The translations under genes were made by a program, and so were the position numbers. 31,990 bases of DNA. It comes from an uncultured Blautia sp. Lineage in GTDB: Bacteria; Bacillota; Clostridia; Lachnospirales; Lachnospiraceae. Location: NCBI GenBank assembly GCA_900541345.1, contig UQJE01000022.1, forward strand, positions 1 through 31,990, in the 5' to 3' direction. Of this stretch, positions 1 through 8,670 are shown one piece after another. Within the stretch, counting starts at the first letter, position 1; every line of letters begins with the position of its first letter. Under the pieces are notes generated by a model, which saw only the letters and a program-made list of their open reading frames with translations, did not search any database and was not told where the DNA came from.

Positions 1-1472
1 TAATTTCTAAGGGTTGCCGCATGCATAATGTTCTCCTGGGTTGCCTCGGAGATGTCGATTTCCCCTGTCTTTTTACCCTCGCACATTACCACGATACGGT
101 CACTCATTCTTAAAATTTCTGTCATCTCAGAGGAAATCATGATGATAGACTTTCCTGCTGCTACCAGTTCATTCATTAAGTGATAAATCTCACTCTTTGC
201 TCCTACGTCGATTCCTCGGGTAGGCTCATCGAAAATCAGTATGTCACAGTTCCTTACAAGCCATTTTGCAATAACGACTTTCTGCTGGTTTCCTCCTGAC
301 AGGTTTACCACTAACTGGTCTACATTCGGAGTCTTTGTCTTTAAGGATTCTACATACTGCTGAGCGATTTCTTTTTCTTTCTTCTTATTAATGAAGATTC
401 CCTTTGTAAATTCGCCCATTGTTGCCATAGTGGTGTTCTCTGCCACGCTCTTTCCTACAACGATTCCGTATCTCTTACGGTCTTCGGAAAGATATCCGAT
501 TCCGCATTTTACTGCATCCATCGGGTTTTTAATATCCACTTTTTCTCCGTTGATATAAATATCTCCGCTTTCCTTCGGGTCTGCTCCGAACAGTGCTCTC
601 GCTGTCTCTGTTCTTCCTGCTCCCATCAGTCCGGAAAATCCAAGGATCTCTCCTTTATGAAGCTCGAAGCTTACATCGCGCACCATTCTTCCTGCATTTA
701 AATGCTCTACCTTCAGCACTACAGGTGCATCCGGTGCTACAGTGCTTTCTGTCTTCGGATCCTCATAAATTACACGACCTACCATCATGTTGATGATGTC
801 GTCCTTTGTGGATTCTTTTGTGATCAGAGTTCCTACATATCCTCCGTCTCTCATGACGGTTACACGGTCTGTAATGACTTTGATTTCATCCATTCGGTGT
901 GATATGTATACGATTCCAAGCTGCTTTTCACGGAGGTCACGGATAATCTTGAAAAGTTCCTCTATCTCCGTCTCTGTAAGCGCCGCTGACGGCTCATCAA
1001 AAATAATTACCTTTGCGTCATGGGAAATCGCCTTTGCAATTTCACACATCTGCTGCTTTCCTACGGTAAGATTTCCCATCTTCTCTGTCGGATCAATGTC
1101 GATGTTCAGCTGAGCGAACAGCTTCTTCGCTTCCTCATTCATCTTTTTGTCGTTAATGAGTTTTCCACTCATCATCTCACGACCGATGAAAATGTTCTGC
1201 GCTACTGTCAGATGGTTCATCATGTTCAGCTCCTGGTGCACGATTACAATACCTGCATCCTGAGCTTCTCTCGGGTTGGAAAATGTTATTTCCTTTCCCT
1301 CGTAGGTAATGGTTCCGGAATCCTTGCTGTAAATACCTGTCAGTACCTTCATCAGTGTGGACTTACCTGCTCCGTTCTCTCCCATCAGGGCATGAACTTC
1401 ACCTTTTCTGATTTCAAGGTCTACATGGTCAAGTGCGTGTACACCGGGGAACGACTTGTCTATGCCTTTCAT
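1..1472. repeat. Long perfect direct repeat, left copy
   Basis: By eye, bases 1-1472 match 2528-3999 without a difference (offset 2527). The right boundary is sharp: mismatches begin at 1473 and occur at 1473, 1479, 1482, 1488 and 1493 against 4000, 4006, 4009, 4015 and 4020, after which the upstream regions are unrelated. The left boundary is hidden by the window edge. The repeat is the body of an ABC ATPase gene, has no transposase or inverted ends, and is not an insertion sequence. Confidence 0.95.
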
Positions 1473-1493
1473 TGTTAAAATGACTTCACCCAT
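1..1493 (-). CDS. Sugar ABC transporter ATPase, RbsA/MglA type, copy 1 (3' end cut by window edge)
   Basis: Tandem two-nucleotide-binding-domain ATPase that energises uptake of a monosaccharide through an RbsC-like permease at the inner face of the membrane. Reading back from the ATG at 1491-1493, the frame is open to the left edge; 497 codons are visible and only the last base of the stop is missing. The first domain has Walker A GENGAGKST (residues 38-46), signature LTVGKQQM and Walker B with DEPSAAL. The second has the degenerate P-loop GLMGAGRTE, signature LSGGNQQKV and DEPTRGIDVG, all normal for this family. The ribosome binding site is AGGTGAAGAC just before ATG. It lies 32 nt downstream of the permease stop, so it is probably third in the operon. 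It is identical to copy 2 (2527-4020) except for five bases in the first seven codons. The substrate is unknown; fucose is only suggested by context. Confidence 0.93.
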   Translation of the reverse strand, partial: MGEVILTMKGIDKSFPGVHALDHVDLEIRKGEVHALMGENGAGKSTLMKVLTGIYSKDSGTITYEGKEITFSNPREAQDAGIVIVHQELNMMNHLTVAQNIFIGREMMSGKLINDKKMNEEAKKLFAQLNIDIDPTEKMGNLTVGKQQMCEIAKAISHDAKVIIFDEPSAALTETEIEELFKIIRDLREKQLGIVYISHRMDEIKVITDRVTVMRDGGYVGTLITKESTKDDIINMMVGRVIYEDPKTESTVAPDAPVVLKVEHLNAGRMVRDVSFELHKGEILGFSGLMGAGRTETARALFGADPKESGDIYINGEKVDIKNPMDAVKCGIGYLSEDRKRYGIVVGKSVAENTTMATMGEFTKGIFINKKKEKEIAQQYVESLKTKTPNVDQLVVNLSGGNQQKVVIAKWLVRNCDILIFDEPTRGIDVGAKSEIYHLMNELVAAGKSIIMISSEMTEILRMSDRIVVMCEGKKTGEIDISEATQENIMHAATLRN

Positions 1494-1525
1494 GTCTTCA
1501 CCTATATGTCCTTTCTAATGATTGA

Positions 1526-2515
1526 TTAGTTCTTTCTCTTTTTGCTTCGTACATCGGCGTATACAGCCAGAATTACGATAATACCGGTAATTACATACTG
1601 ATAATCTTTCTGGAAGCCCATTGCCAGGATACCTTCCTGAAGAAGAGAAATAATCATAACACCGATAATACTTCCTCCTATGGAAGCTACACCACCTGCC
1701 ATGGAAGTTCCACCCATTACACAACTTGCAATTGCATCGTTATTAAATGTATCACCAAGACCAGGCTGTACAGTTGTATAAGCACCTACATATGCGATAG
1801 CTGCAAATCCTGCAAGAGTACCACAGATAACATATGCGATCATTTCCCATTTCTTTACGTTTACACCAGAAAGACGAACTGCCTCTTTGTTGCTTCCAAG
1901 GCACAGGATGTAACGTCCTATTTTTGTGTTATTCAAAATGATTGCACAGATTACTGCAACAATCAGAAGAATAATCAGACCTGTAGGAATATCTGCACCG
2001 CCGATTTCCATACGAATCAGGTTACGATACCAACCAAGTCCGTTTTCATCTGCTGCCTGTGGCCAGCTTACAGACTGTGTTGCTGTAAATACAGAACCAA
2101 CACCTTTTGCAAGCATCATAAGAGCCATAGAAGAGATAAAGGACGGAAGTCCCATATACGCTACTAAAAATCCGTTCAGGATACCAAATACAAGACCAAC
2201 TGCGATACATACAAGAAGTGCTACTGCAACCGGTACACCATCTTTTGTAAGAAGACGTCCGCCTACTAAAGCTGCACAGAACATAACCGGTCCAATAGAA
2301 AAGTCAATTCCGCCGGTTGCAATTACAAAAGTAACACCCAGTGCTAAAAATCCCAGGAAGTACGCATAGTTAAGCGCACTTAAAATACGGGAATAGCTAA
2401 GGAATGTAGGGCTGATGACTGCGAATACAATGTACATCAGAAGAAGTACACCGCATAAAACAATTCGGTTAAATCCAACTTTTTTCACAAATGGACTGTT
2501 TTTAAATTTCTCCAT
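1526..2515 (-). CDS. Sugar ABC transporter permease, RbsC/MglC/AraH type
   Basis: Integral membrane subunit (329 aa, usual length for the BPD_transp_2 family) forming the translocation channel for a pentose, hexose or deoxyhexose. There is a short basic N-terminus, then eight to ten hydrophobic segments starting at about residue 18. The glycine-rich stretch GVTFVIATGGIDFSIG near residues 60-75 and the C-terminal loop GGTSMAGGVASIGGSIIG match RbsC-like permeases. The ATG at 2515 is preceded by AGGAGGAACGGAA, which overlaps the stop codon of the upstream ATPase (2527), so the two are translationally close and certainly co-transcribed. It sits between two identical ATPase genes. No second permease is visible; one may lie left of the window. 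Family assignment is firm, substrate is not. Confidence 0.92.
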   Translation of the reverse strand: MEKFKNSPFVKKVGFNRIVLCGVLLLMYIVFAVISPTFLSYSRILSALNYAYFLGFLALGVTFVIATGGIDFSIGPVMFCAALVGGRLLTKDGVPVAVALLVCIAVGLVFGILNGFLVAYMGLPSFISSMALMMLAKGVGSVFTATQSVSWPQAADENGLGWYRNLIRMEIGGADIPTGLIILLIVAVICAIILNNTKIGRYILCLGSNKEAVRLSGVNVKKWEMIAYVICGTLAGFAAIAYVGAYTTVQPGLGDTFNNDAIASCVMGGTSMAGGVASIGGSIIGVMIISLLQEGILAMGFQKDYQYVITGIIVILAVYADVRSKKRKN

Positions 2516-2526
2516 TTCCGTTCCTC

Positions 2527-4020
2527 CTAATTTCTAAGGGTTGCCGCATGCATAATGTTCTCCTGGGTTGCCTCGGAGATGTCGATTTCCCCTGTCTTTT
2601 TACCCTCGCACATTACCACGATACGGTCACTCATTCTTAAAATTTCTGTCATCTCAGAGGAAATCATGATGATAGACTTTCCTGCTGCTACCAGTTCATT
2701 CATTAAGTGATAAATCTCACTCTTTGCTCCTACGTCGATTCCTCGGGTAGGCTCATCGAAAATCAGTATGTCACAGTTCCTTACAAGCCATTTTGCAATA
2801 ACGACTTTCTGCTGGTTTCCTCCTGACAGGTTTACCACTAACTGGTCTACATTCGGAGTCTTTGTCTTTAAGGATTCTACATACTGCTGAGCGATTTCTT
2901 TTTCTTTCTTCTTATTAATGAAGATTCCCTTTGTAAATTCGCCCATTGTTGCCATAGTGGTGTTCTCTGCCACGCTCTTTCCTACAACGATTCCGTATCT
3001 CTTACGGTCTTCGGAAAGATATCCGATTCCGCATTTTACTGCATCCATCGGGTTTTTAATATCCACTTTTTCTCCGTTGATATAAATATCTCCGCTTTCC
3101 TTCGGGTCTGCTCCGAACAGTGCTCTCGCTGTCTCTGTTCTTCCTGCTCCCATCAGTCCGGAAAATCCAAGGATCTCTCCTTTATGAAGCTCGAAGCTTA
3201 CATCGCGCACCATTCTTCCTGCATTTAAATGCTCTACCTTCAGCACTACAGGTGCATCCGGTGCTACAGTGCTTTCTGTCTTCGGATCCTCATAAATTAC
3301 ACGACCTACCATCATGTTGATGATGTCGTCCTTTGTGGATTCTTTTGTGATCAGAGTTCCTACATATCCTCCGTCTCTCATGACGGTTACACGGTCTGTA
3401 ATGACTTTGATTTCATCCATTCGGTGTGATATGTATACGATTCCAAGCTGCTTTTCACGGAGGTCACGGATAATCTTGAAAAGTTCCTCTATCTCCGTCT
3501 CTGTAAGCGCCGCTGACGGCTCATCAAAAATAATTACCTTTGCGTCATGGGAAATCGCCTTTGCAATTTCACACATCTGCTGCTTTCCTACGGTAAGATT
3601 TCCCATCTTCTCTGTCGGATCAATGTCGATGTTCAGCTGAGCGAACAGCTTCTTCGCTTCCTCATTCATCTTTTTGTCGTTAATGAGTTTTCCACTCATC
3701 ATCTCACGACCGATGAAAATGTTCTGCGCTACTGTCAGATGGTTCATCATGTTCAGCTCCTGGTGCACGATTACAATACCTGCATCCTGAGCTTCTCTCG
3801 GGTTGGAAAATGTTATTTCCTTTCCCTCGTAGGTAATGGTTCCGGAATCCTTGCTGTAAATACCTGTCAGTACCTTCATCAGTGTGGACTTACCTGCTCC
3901 GTTCTCTCCCATCAGGGCATGAACTTCACCTTTTCTGATTTCAAGGTCTACATGGTCAAGTGCGTGTACACCGGGGAACGACTTGTCTATGCCTTTCATG
4001 GTTAAGATAACTTCTCCCAC
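2527..4020 (-). CDS. Sugar ABC transporter ATPase, RbsA/MglA type, copy 2
   Basis: A 497-aa duplicated ABC ATPase of the ribose/galactose/xylose importer family. Motifs are as in copy 1: Walker A at residues 38-46, first signature LTVGKQQM, second signature LSGGNQQKV, and two Walker B boxes. It starts with GTG at 4018-4020, preceded by GGAGGGAGAATT; copy 1 starts with ATG. It is the first gene of the transporter operon. A TATAAT-type promoter lies about 80 nt upstream, beyond the terminator that ends the sensor operon. From codon 8 to the end it is identical at nucleotide level to copy 1; codons 2, 4, 5 and 7 differ only at third positions. Identity over about 490 codons next to saturated silent change over seven codons points to gene conversion, or to collapse of a repeat during assembly. 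Confidence 0.95.
   Translation of the reverse strand: MGEVILTMKGIDKSFPGVHALDHVDLEIRKGEVHALMGENGAGKSTLMKVLTGIYSKDSGTITYEGKEITFSNPREAQDAGIVIVHQELNMMNHLTVAQNIFIGREMMSGKLINDKKMNEEAKKLFAQLNIDIDPTEKMGNLTVGKQQMCEIAKAISHDAKVIIFDEPSAALTETEIEELFKIIRDLREKQLGIVYISHRMDEIKVITDRVTVMRDGGYVGTLITKESTKDDIINMMVGRVIYEDPKTESTVAPDAPVVLKVEHLNAGRMVRDVSFELHKGEILGFSGLMGAGRTETARALFGADPKESGDIYINGEKVDIKNPMDAVKCGIGYLSEDRKRYGIVVGKSVAENTTMATMGEFTKGIFINKKKEKEIAQQYVESLKTKTPNVDQLVVNLSGGNQQKVVIAKWLVRNCDILIFDEPTRGIDVGAKSEIYHLMNELVAAGKSIIMISSEMTEILRMSDRIVVMCEGKKTGEIDISEATQENIMHAATLRN
2528..3999. repeat. Long perfect direct repeat, right copy
   Basis: Second copy of the 1.47-kb direct repeat. The two copies flank the permease gene in direct orientation, so recombination between them would delete or duplicate a 2,527-bp unit carrying one ATPase and the permease. 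Confidence 0.95.
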
Positions 4021-4097
4021 AATTCTCCCTCCATTCTTTCCCTTATTTGGTCACGGCCTTCTTATCCGCAAACGCGGTCTGCCTGCCAACTGTAAAT

Positions 4098-4126
4098 ATT
4101 ATAGAACCTGTTTCTTAAAATTTTAA
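4098..4126 (-). promoter_or_regulatory. Probable promoter of the sugar ABC transporter operon
   Basis: On the minus strand: TTAAAA (-35, 4121-4126), 17-bp spacer, TATAAT (-10, 4098-4103). It lies between the sensor-operon terminator and the GTG of ATPase copy 2. The leader then contains a short inverted repeat, CCGC-GTTT-GCGG, around 4066-4077. The -10 is perfect, the -35 is 4 of 6. Confidence 0.6.
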
Positions 4127-4141
4127 TGGAATATCTTATAA

Positions 4142-4185
4142 AAAAAGGTTAAAAATTTACGGTACCATAAATTTTTAACCTTTTT
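4142..4185 (-). terminator. Rho-independent terminator after the sensor operon
   Basis: An 18-bp perfect inverted repeat (4142-4159 with 4168-4185) around an 8-nt loop, CGGTACCA. It is flanked by A and T runs, so it can stop transcription from either side. It begins 9 nt after the stop of the sugar-binding sensor gene and separates it from the transporter promoter. Confidence 0.93.
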
Positions 4186-4193
4186 CTTATTTT

Positions 4194-5207
4194 TTACTGA
4201 TTTTTTTGTAAAGAGGCTCTCTGTGATTTAAAAGGAAACAGCAGCTTTTCCACTTCTTTATCATACATATTTTCCGGTGTAACAATCTGACAGCCGGAAT
4301 CAATAAACGAGCTTACTTCCTCCCCCTCCAGAAAACGCAGGGTTTCGCGAACGCTCATGTAGCCCATCTTAAATGCTTTCTGAACCACAAAGCACTGAAA
4401 AATCCCCTGTTCCATAAGCTGTACCGCCTCCAGAGAGCTGTCAATTCCTACAACCTTTACTCTATCCTGAATTCCAAGTTCCTTTACGGCTCTGGCCGCT
4501 CCGACAGATGAATACTCATTCATTCCCGCAATCATCTGAAGATCCGGATATTTCCTTAAAAGTTCTTTTGTCAGTTCGTACGAGCGCTCGTAAAGCGAAT
4601 TACAGTACACAACCTCAACTACATTTTTTTCCAGTTCTCCGAGACCTTCACGAAATCCCTCTTCTCTCTCCATTGCCGTAGAAACGCCCTGCACATGACT
4701 TACAATAGCAATCTTTCCATCCGGTTTTAAAAGAGTTGCCGCATACTCTCCAAGCTTCTTTCCGGCATCCAGATTATCCGTAGAGACCATAAGATCCTGC
4801 TCTCCCGATTCTGTATACGAATCTATAAAGGTAATCATCGTCCCCTGTTCTTTCGCCGTCTTTAACGCTTTTTCATAGCTTTCTGACGAATAACTGGACG
4901 GCGAAAACAAAACGGCATCCGGCATTTCCTGTACGGCCTCCTCTAACAGTTCCTCCTGCTTTTTCACATCCTGTTCTCTTTCCGGAGCCATAATTTTAAT
5001 CCGGGCTCCATACTCTTTTGCAGCCATCTGGGTTCCGGAAATAAGAGAAGTCCAGAAATCATTTGTACCGTCTTCTGTTTTTGGAATATAAATCAGATTC
5101 CACTCTTTATTTTTTTTCTTCTGCTGCTGATAATATCCGGCAGAAATCCCAATGCAGATAAGAAGGACAATCACACCTGCTGTAATCCATTTCCCGTATT
5201 TTTTCAC
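4194..5207 (-). CDS. Membrane-anchored sugar-binding sensor protein (type I periplasmic-binding fold)
   Basis: A 337-aa protein with one N-terminal membrane segment (about residues 9-26). There is no lipobox: the only cysteine there, in LLICIGIS, lacks the L-A/S-G/A-C context. It therefore probably stays as an uncleaved anchor with the binding domain outside the cell. The rest is a Peripla_BP_4 fold like RbsB/XylF: the opening IYIPKTEDGTNDFWTSL, a middle IAIVSHVQGVSTAMERE, and a late VKVVGIDSS. GTG start at 5207 overlaps the kinase stop by 4 nt (GTGA), with GGGAGGAGAATT as ribosome binding site. It is the last gene of a regulator-kinase-binding protein operon. The layout matches the XylFII-LytS-YesN three-component system, where the binding protein contacts the kinase and conveys sugar occupancy. 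It could instead deliver sugar to the adjacent ABC importer, but the missing lipobox favours sensing. Confidence 0.85.
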   Translation of the reverse strand: MKKYGKWITAGVIVLLICIGISAGYYQQQKKKNKEWNLIYIPKTEDGTNDFWTSLISGTQMAAKEYGARIKIMAPEREQDVKKQEELLEEAVQEMPDAVLFSPSSYSSESYEKALKTAKEQGTMITFIDSYTESGEQDLMVSTDNLDAGKKLGEYAATLLKPDGKIAIVSHVQGVSTAMEREEGFREGLGELEKNVVEVVYCNSLYERSYELTKELLRKYPDLQMIAGMNEYSSVGAARAVKELGIQDRVKVVGIDSSLEAVQLMEQGIFQCFVVQKAFKMGYMSVRETLRFLEGEEVSSFIDSGCQIVTPENMYDKEVEKLLFPFKSQRASLQKNQ

Positions 5208-6991
5208 AATTCTCCTCCCGTCTCCATGGGAATGGTAATCACCGCTCTGGTGCCCTCATTTTTTTTGCTCTTATACACAATCCCGTATTCCTCTCCATAG
5301 TAAAGCTTCAGGCGCTTCTGAACATTGTATACCCCCACTCCGTTGGAATGGTAATTTACCTTATGCTTTTCAAAAATATGGGAAAGTGTTTCCTCATCCA
5401 TTCCCACTCCGTTATCTTCCACCTCAAGGACTGCTTTTTCTCCCTCCCGGTAGCCACGCACAATAAGAAAACCTTTACTGTCTTTATATTTCAGCCCGTG
5501 ATAAATGGCATTTTCAATAATGGGCTGGAGAACCAGCTTAATAATTTTTACGCCAAAAATGGCAGGTGAAATATCGATCTGAAACTCCAGTTTATCTTTA
5601 TAGCGCATTTTTTGAATCGTAAGATAACTTCTCGCATATTCCGCTTCCTGTCCAATCGATACCAGCTCATCTTCATTGCTGATGCTCTGCCTTAAAAGCC
5701 TTGCAAGAGAGGCCGTCATAAGTACAACTTCCTCATTTTTCTTTCCTTCCGCCATCCATATGATAGAGTCCAGCGTATTATAAAGAAAATGCGGATTTAT
5801 CTGAGACTGAAGCGCCTTCAATTCACTTTTTCTTTTCTGCTCCTGCTCATGTATATTCTGAGCCATTAATTCCTGAATTCTGTGCGTCATTACATTAAAA
5901 GATTTTGTAAGGCTTCCTATTTCATTTTCTGACGAAACCTCAAGATCTATGGTAGGAAATTCTCCCGTCTGTACTTTTTTCATAGAGTCGCGAAGACGCT
6001 GAATCGGATATGTAATATTTCTGGCAAGCAGCCGTGACAATATCAATGCCAGCACGATCAAACCTGCAGCACAAACAACATACACTCTCTGTGCCTGCCT
6101 GCTTCCCTTTAATAGTTCTGCAACATTCATACATCCCACTACTGTCCATCCTGTTTTTTCTGAACGGGAAATGGTATATATTTTTTCGTGCTCTCCTTTT
6201 CCCACTGTAACTGTATCTGTTTTCGCATTCATGACCGCATCAATATTTTCTGTCTGCAGCTCATTATACAGCTGCTGCTGCTGCGGATGATATACAATAT
6301 TTCCATCCTGATCTACAATAAAAACATAGCCCTTATCTCCGATACTGTTCTGATCACACAGCTCGCTGATTGCGCTGTAATTCAGATCAATAAATACGGC
6401 ACCCTTTGAGGCACGGCTTCCCACAAGATTTGCAATCCCTCTGCTCATGGTAATTACCCAGGGCCGCTCTCCTTCAATTACATGCTGCACATGAGATGAG
6501 GTAAGAATAGACTTCCCTCTGCTTTCTACTGCTTTTTTGTACCACTCCTGCGTAGAAAGATCCAAATCCGGATTTTCTGTCTGATACCCTGTGTTGAAAA
6601 GAGAATTTCCTCCGTCACACACAAGCCCGATATTTTTTATATCTGATCTTCCCTTTAAAATAATCCGGAACTGCTCCAGAAGACGTTTCTCATGTCCCCT
6701 GTCCGAACTTTCCCGAAAAAGATAATACTGAGCATCCTCGCTTCCTGAAATTACAGACACAATATTATCCATATAAGTAATATACGAATCGATATTCTGA
6801 TTTATCTGTTTCGTAATCGTCTGCGTATAAAGAACGGAATTCTCAAAAATTGCAGAATCCGTATATTTTACTGATACTGCTGTCACAATCAATACTGCAG
6901 AGAGCACCAGAATGGCAACTGCCGTGAAAATTGTGCTCTGTATACTTTTAAAATGTCTGGAAAGGCAAAGCCCTATCCTGGATTCCTTCAT
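5204..6991 (-). CDS. Sensor histidine kinase, YesM/LytS type
   Basis: A 595-aa membrane kinase. Membrane segments lie at about residues 19-42 and 302-322, with an extracellular Cache-like sensor domain of about 255 residues between them. A HAMP linker follows (about 323-377). The His_kinase domain has phosphoacceptor H401 in QINPHFLYNTLDS. The ATPase has N-box E493/N494 (PIIENAIYHG), D526-G530 in DNGVGM, and a second glycine box NGVGV. The length is normal for the family. ATG at 6991 overlaps the response regulator stop by 4 nt, so expression is coupled. The cognate regulator is the gene just upstream and the extracellular partner probably the gene just downstream. The signal is likely a sugar; fucose is a guess from fucU lying divergently. 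Confidence 0.95.
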   Translation of the reverse strand: MKESRIGLCLSRHFKSIQSTIFTAVAILVLSAVLIVTAVSVKYTDSAIFENSVLYTQTITKQINQNIDSYITYMDNIVSVISGSEDAQYYLFRESSDRGHEKRLLEQFRIILKGRSDIKNIGLVCDGGNSLFNTGYQTENPDLDLSTQEWYKKAVESRGKSILTSSHVQHVIEGERPWVITMSRGIANLVGSRASKGAVFIDLNYSAISELCDQNSIGDKGYVFIVDQDGNIVYHPQQQQLYNELQTENIDAVMNAKTDTVTVGKGEHEKIYTISRSEKTGWTVVGCMNVAELLKGSRQAQRVYVVCAAGLIVLALILSRLLARNITYPIQRLRDSMKKVQTGEFPTIDLEVSSENEIGSLTKSFNVMTHRIQELMAQNIHEQEQKRKSELKALQSQINPHFLYNTLDSIIWMAEGKKNEEVVLMTASLARLLRQSISNEDELVSIGQEAEYARSYLTIQKMRYKDKLEFQIDISPAIFGVKIIKLVLQPIIENAIYHGLKYKDSKGFLIVRGYREGEKAVLEVEDNGVGMDEETLSHIFEKHKVNYHSNGVGVYNVQKRLKLYYGEEYGIVYKSKKNEGTRAVITIPMETGGEL

Positions 6992-8607
6992 TTTCGTTTC
7001 TCCCTGGCATATTCCGTAGGTGTTTTTCCTGTCATCTTCTTAAAGGAGATTCCAAAATAATGAGGGTCTGAAAATCCTACTTTTTCCGCAATCTCATAAT
7101 TTTTTAAAGTCGTATTTTCCAACAGCTCTCTTGCCTTTTCCATACGAACCCGCGTCAGAACCTCAATAAATGTCTCTCCTGTTACCTCTTTAAAAATCGT
7201 ACTGAAATGGCTGGTACTGATATTGAGATAAGAGCATATACTGTTGAGGCTTAAATCTGCATCCATATAATTTCTTTTGATATATTCCATTGCCATAGAC
7301 GCCTGCCGCTTTCCGCTTGAACTGTTCATTCTGCGAAGCTGTTCATATATGTAATCTACATATCCTCTTACAAGAATCATTGCCTGGTGAAAATTCTTCT
7401 GCTCGGTAACCTTTTGAAGCAGTTCTTCCCTCTGGCGCATAATGTTTTCCGTATCCGAAGTAATGCTTTCACATACATTTCCCGCTGCTCTTATAATCTG
7501 CTGTAAGTAAATACAGGCACGGCTTTTTTCCACAAGGGCTCCTTTAATCTTTTCCTCCATCTTATCAAGAGAATCGTCCATATCTTCTTTTTTTCCGAAA
7601 CGTACCGCTTCTGCAAATTCCCGTATTTCTTCCTGGATAAAAAGCTCCTTATCTGTCTTTTCCTCTTCCATATCCATAAGCAGATTTCCCCCCAGAAGAT
7701 ACCTGCACTGGATTCCTTTCTGTGCGAGAGCATACGACATACAAAGTTCTCTTGGATTTCTTACCCAGCTTCCGATTCCTATAGACGTCTCAATTCCAAT
7801 CACTTCTTTTACTTTACTCTGAATCTCTTTACATATTTCTCTTATTTTACGGGCAAATTCTCCGGTTCTGTTTCCAGTAAAGAGAATACATACGCGACTG
7901 CTTCCCTCCTGATACACAATCCCTGCTTTTTCTCTTGTTACAATCTCATCGCTTACATTAAACAACACAAATGCCATAAGAGCACTTTCCTGCCGTTTTT
8001 CTATATCCACATACTCCATATCTGCATATAAGTCCATATCAAATACCGCCACTCTGTAGCTGGGCGAATCCAGCACAATCCCCATGTCAGCAAGTTCTTT
8101 GATACTTTCCTCCACATCTCTTGTAAGATTTACAAGCGACTCTACTGCCTTGGAACGAATCACAATGGCATTTTTTCTGTAATCCTGGGAAGTTTTTGTG
8201 AGATTTTCAATCTTTGCCTTTTCTCTTCTTTTTGCGTCCACCTGTTCCTTCATGCTTTCAATCACCTTGCGAAGTTCCATTGCAGTAACAGGTTTTAACA
8301 TGTATTCACTTACATTATACTGAATTGCCCTTTTTGCATATTCAAATTCTCCAAAACCACTGAAAATTACAATTACAATATCTGGATAGTTGTCATGAAG
8401 AAAGTGGCTCAGTTCCATTCCGTCCATATACGGCATACATATATCTGTAAGTACAATATCTACTTCGTGTTCTTTTACAAAAGCAGCTGCCTGCTGCCCG
8501 TTTTCACAATCTCCTACAAGCTCGCAGTCCATTCCCTTCCAGTCAATATTTTCCCTGATTGCGTCACGTACCAGAATTTCATCATCTACCAGTAATATGC
8601 GATACAT
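6988..8607 (-). CDS. Response regulator, YesN type (receiver + AraC-family DNA-binding domain)
   Basis: A 539-aa transcription factor. The receiver occupies residues 1-120, with acidic pocket D8/D9, phosphoacceptor D55 (LTDICMP), S83 and K105 (YMLKP). A middle region of about 300 residues is characteristic of the YesN group and poorly conserved. The C-terminal AraC HTH pair begins at about residue 435; the segment LNSICSYLNISTSHFSTIFK is the first helix-turn-helix. ATG at 8607 follows GGAAAAGGTAG. It is the first gene of the three-component operon, read from the promoter at 8671-8700, where two similar half-sites 20 bp apart could be its own binding sites. Likely targets are the transporter operon and fucU, both adjacent. 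Confidence 0.95.
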   Translation of the reverse strand: MYRILLVDDEILVRDAIRENIDWKGMDCELVGDCENGQQAAAFVKEHEVDIVLTDICMPYMDGMELSHFLHDNYPDIVIVIFSGFGEFEYAKRAIQYNVSEYMLKPVTAMELRKVIESMKEQVDAKRREKAKIENLTKTSQDYRKNAIVIRSKAVESLVNLTRDVEESIKELADMGIVLDSPSYRVAVFDMDLYADMEYVDIEKRQESALMAFVLFNVSDEIVTREKAGIVYQEGSSRVCILFTGNRTGEFARKIREICKEIQSKVKEVIGIETSIGIGSWVRNPRELCMSYALAQKGIQCRYLLGGNLLMDMEEEKTDKELFIQEEIREFAEAVRFGKKEDMDDSLDKMEEKIKGALVEKSRACIYLQQIIRAAGNVCESITSDTENIMRQREELLQKVTEQKNFHQAMILVRGYVDYIYEQLRRMNSSSGKRQASMAMEYIKRNYMDADLSLNSICSYLNISTSHFSTIFKEVTGETFIEVLTRVRMEKARELLENTTLKNYEIAEKVGFSDPHYFGISFKKMTGKTPTEYAREKRK

Positions 8608-8670
8608 CTACCTTTTCCTACCCCCGTCAGTTCTTCGTTTATTATGTTTTATCCTATCATATTTTGTAGA

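Noticed and set aside
593..1478. Plus-strand open frames across the ATPase, kinase and glycosyltransferase genes
   Set aside because: They are antisense shadows: they lack ribosome binding sites, resemble no family, and recur identically in both ATPase copies because the DNA is duplicated.
1..3999. The 1.47-kb direct repeats as an insertion sequence or transposon ends
   Set aside because: They encode the body of an ABC ATPase, contain no transposase and have no inverted termini or target duplications that I can see.
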